Of a stretch of 10,522 bases of DNA, positions 6,232 to 10,522 are shown piece by piece. Location of the stretch: positions 1-10,522 of the forward strand of contig JAFGVG010000181.1 in the NCBI GenBank assembly GCA_016938095.1, in the 5' to 3' direction. The position numbers were made by a program, and so were the translations under genes. This stretch comes from Bacteroidales bacterium (GTDB taxonomy: Bacteria > Bacteroidota > Bacteroidia > Bacteroidales > UBA10428). Position 1 is the first letter of the stretch; each line of letters begins with the position of its first letter. The notes beneath the pieces are model-generated. The model saw nothing but the letters and a program-made list of their open reading frames with translations, searched no databases and was not told where the DNA came from.

Positions 6232-8436
6232 ATGCGATTAAGACTTCTTTTGCTGTTCATTTGTACAAGTGTTGTTTCAATGCTAACCGCGCAGACCAGT
6301 GAGGTTGATCATTGGGAATCAGTTGTTTTTCCAGGTGATACCTGGCGTTATTTTACGGCCACATCTTCCGGACCCGGCGAAGGCTGGCATGATCCTTTAT
6401 TTGATGATGCAGTATGGCCCCAGGCCAATGGCGGATTTGGCTATGGCGACAATGACGACGTGACCGACATTGGCGGAAGTCCGAATCCTCTTTCGGTGGC
6501 AGTCAGAACACGCTTTGTTATTTCCGACACAGCACAGATAGAACTGGCTGCATTGCACATCGACTTCGACGATGGCTTTGTTGCCTGGATTAATGGTGTG
6601 GAAGTTGCACGGTCAAATTTGGGTATGCCCGGTGATTTTCCTGCCTGGGATACACCGGCTACTGACCACGAAGCGGTTATGTACAATGGTTCAAATCCGC
6701 CTTACTTTATTATTTCACCTGCCTTGCTAAAATCGTGCCTGGTTAACGGCGAAAACATACTGGCCATCCAGGTTAACAATGCCAATAGTACTTCTTCCGA
6801 CATGACTTGCATTCCCTTTATGTCGGTTGGATTAAGAACAGCAGGATCGTTCTATCGCTCAGTCCCCTATTGGTTCACCGAGCCTTACATGGGTTTTACA
6901 AGCTCGCAGCTACCCCTGGTAATCATCGAAACAAACGGTCAGACTATTTTTGCCGATTACAAAATCATGGCCGACCTGAAGGTGGTGGATAATGGCAAGG
7001 GTGAGGTCAATCGACTTACCGATGAGCCCAACGGGTATAGCGGCAAGATTGGTATCGAATACAGGGGTTCTTCTTCCATGATGTTTCCCAAGAAAAATTT
7101 TGGTTTTGAGACCCGTACCATCACCGGAGCCGATTCGGCAGTTACCTTGCTGGGTATGCCAGTGGAGAGCGACTGGACGCTTCACGGACCGTATTCCGAT
7201 AAATCGCTTATGCGTAACTACCTTGCCTATCACCTGGCAAGGGCTATGGGACATTATGCGCCCCGGACAAAGTTCTGCGAAATGTTTCTCAACAGTCAGT
7301 ACCAGGGTGTTTACGTATTGATCGAAAAAATCAAACGCGATTCGAACAGGGTGGCCATTGCCAGGCTCGATACAGCCGATGTCATGGGGGACGACCTTAC
7401 CGGAGGTTACATTATCAAAATTGACCGTTCAGCTGATGGCAGCTATTCCGATGGCTGGTTTTCACCATACGATGGCACGGGAAGCGACAATTCAGGTCCG
7501 TTTTTCTCCTGGCATTATCCCAAGTGGGAAAATATTTTACCGGTTCAGATGAATTATATCCGAAACCGCATTACCCGTTTCGAAGATGCTTTGTATGGCA
7601 CCCAATATCGCGATCCTTTCATTGGCTACCGCAATTACATTGATGTGTCCTCTTTTATCGACTTTTTTCTGCTGGTTGAGATAAGTAAAAATACCGATGG
7701 CTACCGGTTAAGTACCTTTCTGCACAAGGATCGTGATGACAGAAACCGCCTGATCCGCATGGGGCCGATATGGGATTATAACCTGGGCTTTGGTAACGCC
7801 GACTATCTAGAAGCTTTCAATACATATGGTTGGAATTATTCCGTTTCAGCTGATGGTTGGGGAACACCTTTTTGGTGGGACAGGTTGCTGTCGGATCCGT
7901 TTTTTGCCAATCAGTTACATTGTCGATGGCATAGCCTGAGGACTTCGTTCCTTACCGACGAATACATGGAAAACCTGATTGATGCGGTTGTTGACACTTT
8001 AGGGGCTGCAGTGGACCGAAATTTCATCCAGTGGCCCGTACATGGTTCCTATATCTGGCCCAATCCATACGTAGGTAACAATTATGCCGAAGATATCCGT
8101 TATATGAAGGACTGGGTCATCGACCGCTTACACTGGATGGATGAGCATATGCCCGGTACCTGTGTAGTGGGTATTGATGATCCGTCTGTTTTACCATCGT
8201 TTGTAGTATTGGCCAGACCAAATCCGTCGAAGGGGCAGATAAACCTTGAGATTCAGCAGCCCGTTCCCGGGGTGGTGAATGTGCATGTAACAGATTTATC
8301 GGGGCGCAGTGTATATCATCAGGCCATTGACTGTGAAAGTCGCACTGAAAAGAGCATACCTTTACCGCAGGGGGTTTATATTGTCGGGGCTTCCAATGGA
8401 ACAGCTGTGCGAAACCTAAAAGTCATTGTCAGGTAA
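6232..8436 (+). CDS. Secreted CotH-kinase-family protein with T9SS sorting domain
   Basis: A 734-residue exported protein. Residues 1-20 are a signal peptide (MRLRLLLLFICTSVVSMLTA, then QTSEV). Residues 25-205 are a beta-rich, galactose-binding-like module (GFGYGDNDD, LHIDFDDGFVAWINGVEV). Residues 228-635 are the CotH domain: IIETNGQTIF, IEYRGSSSMMFPKKNFGFE, ESDWTLHGPYSDKSLMRNYL, GVYVLIEKIKRDSNRV and the metal-site-like GPIWDYNLGFGNADY at 511-525. Residues 655-734 are a type IX C-terminal sorting domain (ARPNPSKGQINLEI, VTDLSGRSVY, LPQGVYIV), so it should cross the outer membrane and be anchored or released. CotH in Bacillus is an atypical protein kinase of spore-coat proteins; the role of Bacteroidota members is not known to me. 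Here WDYN replaces the WDxD pattern I expect around the metal site. It ends 5 bp from the convergent NlpC/P60 gene and is bracketed by repeat-rich spacers. Confidence 0.93.
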   Translation: MRLRLLLLFICTSVVSMLTAQTSEVDHWESVVFPGDTWRYFTATSSGPGEGWHDPLFDDAVWPQANGGFGYGDNDDVTDIGGSPNPLSVAVRTRFVISDTAQIELAALHIDFDDGFVAWINGVEVARSNLGMPGDFPAWDTPATDHEAVMYNGSNPPYFIISPALLKSCLVNGENILAIQVNNANSTSSDMTCIPFMSVGLRTAGSFYRSVPYWFTEPYMGFTSSQLPLVIIETNGQTIFADYKIMADLKVVDNGKGEVNRLTDEPNGYSGKIGIEYRGSSSMMFPKKNFGFETRTITGADSAVTLLGMPVESDWTLHGPYSDKSLMRNYLAYHLARAMGHYAPRTKFCEMFLNSQYQGVYVLIEKIKRDSNRVAIARLDTADVMGDDLTGGYIIKIDRSADGSYSDGWFSPYDGTGSDNSGPFFSWHYPKWENILPVQMNYIRNRITRFEDALYGTQYRDPFIGYRNYIDVSSFIDFFLLVEISKNTDGYRLSTFLHKDRDDRNRLIRMGPIWDYNLGFGNADYLEAFNTYGWNYSVSADGWGTPFWWDRLLSDPFFANQLHCRWHSLRTSFLTDEYMENLIDAVVDTLGAAVDRNFIQWPVHGSYIWPNPYVGNNYAEDIRYMKDWVIDRLHWMDEHMPGTCVVGIDDPSVLPSFVVLARPNPSKGQINLEIQQPVPGVVNVHVTDLSGRSVYHQAIDCESRTEKSIPLPQGVYIVGASNGTAVRNLKVIVR

Positions 8437-8441
8437 ATACT

Positions 8442-8987
8442 TCAGAGTATTCTGCCAAAACCGGCCAGGCGTTTTTTATAATAAGCTGCCTCCACCGATT
8501 CAATACAAACCTGCTTTCCCCGGCTGGGAGCATGAATGAACATATTGTCGCCCAGGTATATGCCGACATGCGATATTTTTTTACCGTTGATGCGAAAGAA
8601 TACCAGGTCGCCCGGGTATGCACGCTTTGCCTTCACCTGCTTACTGGCATTGTATTGTGCCGATGAAGAGTGGGGCAGCGTATAGTTGAACTGTCCATAT
8701 ACATATTTAACAAAGCCGGAACAGTCGAATCCGTCTTTTTCTGAATGTCCGTAATGGTAATTAACACCAAGGTATTCTTTTGCTTTTGTAACGAGCAACA
8801 ATCGAAGGCTGTCGTTATCCATTGCCTGTAACTTAATGCTGTCGGGTATTTCTGGTTTCGATGCAATGATTACGGAGTCTTTCGGTTTTACAGGTGTATC
8901 ATCCCAGGTTACCTGAAATTCCTGTGACCAGGTGTCCGGAATAAGCCCAGCCAACAACATTAATAAGGTAATCAACTGCTTCCTCAT
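8442..8987 (-). CDS. NlpC/P60 (C40) cell-wall peptidase, exported
   Basis: A 181-residue product with an N-terminal signal peptide (hydrophobic LITLLMLLAGLIP, probable cleavage after WS at 20-21). There is no lipobox cysteine, so it is periplasmic rather than a lipoprotein. Residues 60-181 form the NlpC/P60 domain, with catalytic Cys89 in GFDCSGFVKYVY, His140 in KISHVGIYLG and the third polar residue His152 in NMFIHAPSRG. YPGDLVFF (124-131) is the usual connecting motif. These enzymes cut the gamma-D-Glu to diamino-acid bond in peptidoglycan stem peptides. The short 22-60 linker shows no recognised SH3 or LysM wall-binding module. Transcribed toward the CotH gene, so the two are not co-transcribed. 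The ATG at 8985-8987 gives a well-placed signal peptide. Confidence 0.94.
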   Translation of the reverse strand: MRKQLITLLMLLAGLIPDTWSQEFQVTWDDTPVKPKDSVIIASKPEIPDSIKLQAMDNDSLRLLLVTKAKEYLGVNYHYGHSEKDGFDCSGFVKYVYGQFNYTLPHSSSAQYNASKQVKAKRAYPGDLVFFRINGKKISHVGIYLGDNMFIHAPSRGKQVCIESVEAAYYKKRLAGFGRIL

Positions 8988-8991
8988 GGTG

Positions 8992-8999
8992 CAAAATTA
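8992..8999 (-). promoter_or_regulatory. Candidate -7 box for the NlpC/P60 gene
   Basis: On the minus strand this reads TAATTTTG, a perfect match to TAnnTTTG, 4 bp before the ATG. No TTG is present 19-21 bases further upstream, and the leader would be close to zero, so the match may be by chance. Confidence 0.3.
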
Positions 9000-9108
9000 A
9001 CGGAATACCTTTAAAATTGTTGTAGGGTATTGTAGTTTTGAATGTTACTTGAGAAACTCAGTCTGTTAAAAAATTGTATATTCGTTACGAAAGAATGTGG
9101 ACATACAA

Positions 9109-9143
9109 GGGACGAGTGACAAGTGACAAGGGACGAGTGACTA
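9109..9143. repeat. Heptamer array, GTGACAA/GGGACGA family (5 units)
   Basis: GGGACGA, GTGACAA, GTGACAA, GGGACGA, GTGACTA in exact 7-base register. It is the innermost repeat of the right spacer and corresponds to the CTCGTCCCT pyrimidine-rich end of the left spacer. The small open frame on the minus strand here (9011-9193) translates only the repeat. Confidence 0.88.
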
Positions 9144-9170
9144 GAAAAGTCGAGACTGCATGACATAGAA

Positions 9171-9192
9171 GACTTAGGAGACTTAGGAGACA
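9171..9192. repeat. Nonamer repeat GACTTAGGA, right copy
   Basis: Two complete GACTTAGGA units plus GACA. It pairs with the reverse complement of 6018-6039 at 20 of 22 bases. Confidence 0.88.
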
Positions 9193-9200
9193 ATTGACAA

Positions 9201-9226
9201 CAGCAGTAGCAGTAGCAGCAGTAGCA
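9201..9226. repeat. CAG/TAG triplet run
   Basis: CAG CAG TAG CAG TAG CAG CAG TAG CA, the inverted counterpart of the CTG run at 5995-6012. Confidence 0.85.
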
Positions 9227-9236
9227 TTATATACAC

Positions 9237-9261
9237 CAAACAATATCAAACAATATCAAAC
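9237..9261. repeat. Decamer repeat CAAACAATAT (2.5 units)
   Basis: Two exact CAAACAATAT units at 9237-9246 and 9247-9256, then CAAAC. There is only a faint counterpart on the left (ACCAAACAT on the complement of 5901-5909). Confidence 0.85.
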
Positions 9262-9274
9262 ACCCACACTGCCT

Positions 9275-9337
9275 CTGACAGGCCTGCCTGCCGCGCATGG
9301 GCCTTGAAAAGACAGGCAGGTCTATCGACTCTGTCAG
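9275..9337. repeat. Nested GC-rich inverted repeat
   Basis: Outer arms CTGACAG (9275-9281) and CTGTCAG (9331-9337) and inner arms CCTGCCTG (9283-9290) and CAGGCAGG (9313-9320) are all perfect. The loop is 22 bases, with a 10-base bulge on the right side. There is no T run, so this is probably a repeat element rather than a terminator. CAGGCAGGTC is shared with 2857-2866. Confidence 0.8.
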
Positions 9338-9344
9338 GTCTTCT

Positions 9345-9379
9345 CACCCAGCACCCAACACCCAACACCGAACTCCGAA
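9345..9379. repeat. Heptamer array, CACCCAA family (5 units)
   Basis: CACCCAG, CACCCAA, CACCCAA, CACCGAA, CTCCGAA in exact 7-base register, ending 9 bp before the deacetylase ATG. It is the reverse-complement family of the array at 5913-5968 and leaves no room for a normal promoter or ribosome site next to the gene. Confidence 0.88.
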
Positions 9380-9388
9380 CTTAATACT

Positions 9389-10426
9389 ATGAAGCCATTT
9401 TTCTACCGTTTTGCAAAAGTACTAAACTGGATACCCCTTGAACTGCTAATAAGGGTTACCGGGCAGCGATTGGTTCTTCCTATGTATCATCTGGTATCGG
9501 ATAATCATGTACCGCACATCATCAATCTGTATCGCGCTAAGACAACCCGTGAGTTCGAGCGCGATCTCGATGAACTGTTGAAACATTATAAACCAATGGG
9601 TGTAGCTGATTTATTGAAACACCTGAAGGAAGAAACACCGGTTCAGAAGCCGTCTTTTTTACTGTCGTTTGACGATGGATTGCGTGAATTCCACGATGTG
9701 GCGGCTCCCATACTTTTAAAGAAAGGCATTCCGGCTGTTTGTTTTCTAAACACCGGATTTGTCGGTAACAGGGACTTGTTTTTCCGTTACAAGGCAAGCA
9801 TCCTTATGGATGAAATCCGAAAAATGCCTTTGGAACGCGACTTACCGGCCGTTTATAGTCGATATCTGAAACAACCGGTGACAGCGGATTCTGTAATTCA
9901 TTTGCTGAAAACATTCAGCTATGCAAACCGCCAGATGATCGATGAACTGGCGTCGCACACAGGAATTGATTTTAGGGAATACCTTCGTGTCAATGAGCCC
10001 TATCTTACAAATGGTCAGATTGTTGCATTGCAAAGGCAAGGCTTTGTCTTTGGCGCGCATAGCGTTGATCATCCTTTATATACACAACTCAACCTGGAGC
10101 AGCAATTAGCGCAGACCGAACAGAGTCTTGACAGTGTAGACACGCAATTCGATGCAGCCTACCGGCTGTTTTCCTTTCCGTTTACCGATGATGGCGTTTC
10201 TTCAACTTTTTTCAGTCGTGTTTTTGACAAACAGAACCGTATGGCTGATTGCACCTTTGGTTGTGCCGGACTTAAGAATGACAGTTGCCGTTTCAATCTG
10301 CAGCGTATTCCTTTTGAGGCAGGCAAACATACTGTCGAATGCATCCTGAAGGGTGAATATATCTATTACCTTTGCAAAGCCCTGGTTAACCAGAATATTA
10401 TTCGCAGAAAGGCCTATGGAAATTAA
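9389..10426 (+). CDS. Polysaccharide deacetylase family protein (NodB/CE4)
   Basis: The 345-residue product has the CE4 signatures: an early PMYHLV (31-36), the metal-binding SFDDG (93-97; the second Asp would be the ligand and the first the base) and the HSxxH-type GAHSVDH (222-228). The third motif is degenerate, with FSFPF (261-265) in place of the usual RxPxG. An insert of about 90 residues separates the first and second motifs, lengthening the fold compared with a 200-residue NodB domain. The family removes N- or O-acetyl groups from sugar polymers. There is no clear signal peptide, so a cytoplasmic or membrane-associated role on a glycan intermediate is plausible. The ATG at 9389 sits directly after the heptamer array. 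The gene overlaps the next frame by 11 bp, indicating co-translation with that product. Confidence 0.9.
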   Translation: MKPFFYRFAKVLNWIPLELLIRVTGQRLVLPMYHLVSDNHVPHIINLYRAKTTREFERDLDELLKHYKPMGVADLLKHLKEETPVQKPSFLLSFDDGLREFHDVAAPILLKKGIPAVCFLNTGFVGNRDLFFRYKASILMDEIRKMPLERDLPAVYSRYLKQPVTADSVIHLLKTFSYANRQMIDELASHTGIDFREYLRVNEPYLTNGQIVALQRQGFVFGAHSVDHPLYTQLNLEQQLAQTEQSLDSVDTQFDAAYRLFSFPFTDDGVSSTFFSRVFDKQNRMADCTFGCAGLKNDSCRFNLQRIPFEAGKHTVECILKGEYIYYLCKALVNQNIIRRKAYGN

Positions 10427-10522
10427 GACATATAACCGAAACACCCTGGAGGAATTCATCCGTTCACCTGAATTTGAAAAGCTGACCAAAATACCCATCA
10501 GCAAACACCGGGCATTGTCGCA
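10416..10522 (+). CDS. Start of a second gene in the deacetylase operon, possibly acetyltransferase
   Basis: The ATG at 10416-10418 opens a frame that runs to the window edge (35 full codons), beginning MEIKTYNRNTLEEFIRS and containing PISKHRALS. It overlaps the deacetylase stop by 11 bp. CTGGAGGAA at 10448-10456 is inside the frame, not a ribosome site. From memory, the PISKHRALS-like stretch resembles the start of GNAT-type acetyltransferases found beside deacetylases in Bacteroidota glycan loci, but too little is visible to be firm. If correct, the pair would trim and modify acetyl groups on one glycan. Confidence 0.6.
   Translation, partial: MEIKTYNRNTLEEFIRSPEFEKLTKIPISKHRALS

Noticed and set aside
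9004..9031. Small inverted repeat AATACC/GGTATT upstream of the NlpC/P60 gene
   Set aside because: The 6-bp arms with a 16-base AT-rich loop are weak and expected by chance in such sequence.
9011..9193. 60-codon minus-strand open frame rich in Ser/Leu
   Set aside because: Its SSLVTCHSSLV pattern is the period-7 repeat read in frame; there is no start context.
9109..9379. Possible CRISPR array
   Set aside because: Units are 3-10 bases, contiguous and without unique spacers, and no cas gene is present.

Overview
The window reads as a chromosomal stretch of a Bacteroidota bacterium, most likely Bacteroidales-like. The evidence is a 734-residue secreted CotH-type protein ending in a type IX secretion (T9SS) sorting domain, a lack of clear Shine-Dalgarno sequences, -7 boxes close to the Bacteroidota consensus TAnnTTTG, and spacers full of short degenerate repeats of a kind seen in environmental Bacteroidota. 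No rRNA, tRNA, CRISPR array, transposase or phage gene was seen.

Left part (1-5810): the 3' end of an M28 zinc aminopeptidase runs rightward and meets a leftward run of six genes tail to tail, with overlapping stop codons. In transcription order (right to left) these are a six-helix membrane protein of unknown function, a small winged-helix regulator (HTH_34 type), a CreD-like inner-membrane protein, a diacylglycerol/undecaprenol kinase (dgkA), tRNA(Ile)-lysidine synthetase (tilS) and a HEAT-like helical protein. A nearly identical 22-bp sequence containing the palindrome TACTTTG-N5-CAAAGTA lies directly upstream of both the membrane-protein gene and creD, on either side of the regulator gene. 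The regulator probably binds both sites and so controls its own operon and creD. The 251-bp dgkA-tilS spacer carries a 40-bp direct repeat, an inverted copy of its core, and a GC-rich hairpin.

Middle part (5811-9388): a 421-bp and a 401-bp spacer enclose two convergent genes for exported proteins, the T9SS CotH-family protein and an NlpC/P60 peptidase. Both spacers are mosaics of 3-, 7-, 9- and 10-bp tandem repeats. The repeat classes in the left spacer recur in the right one on the opposite strand and in roughly mirrored order, so the two-gene segment is bracketed by a degenerate composite inverted repeat. A 44-bp nested inverted repeat followed by a T run lies just upstream of the CotH gene.

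Right part (9389-10522): a NodB-type polysaccharide deacetylase gene begins directly after the last heptamer array. It overlaps by 11 bp the start of a second gene cut off by the window edge, possibly an acetyltransferase. Together these look like the start of an envelope or exopolysaccharide operon.

All calls rest on reading the sequence and recalled family motifs. No database search was run.
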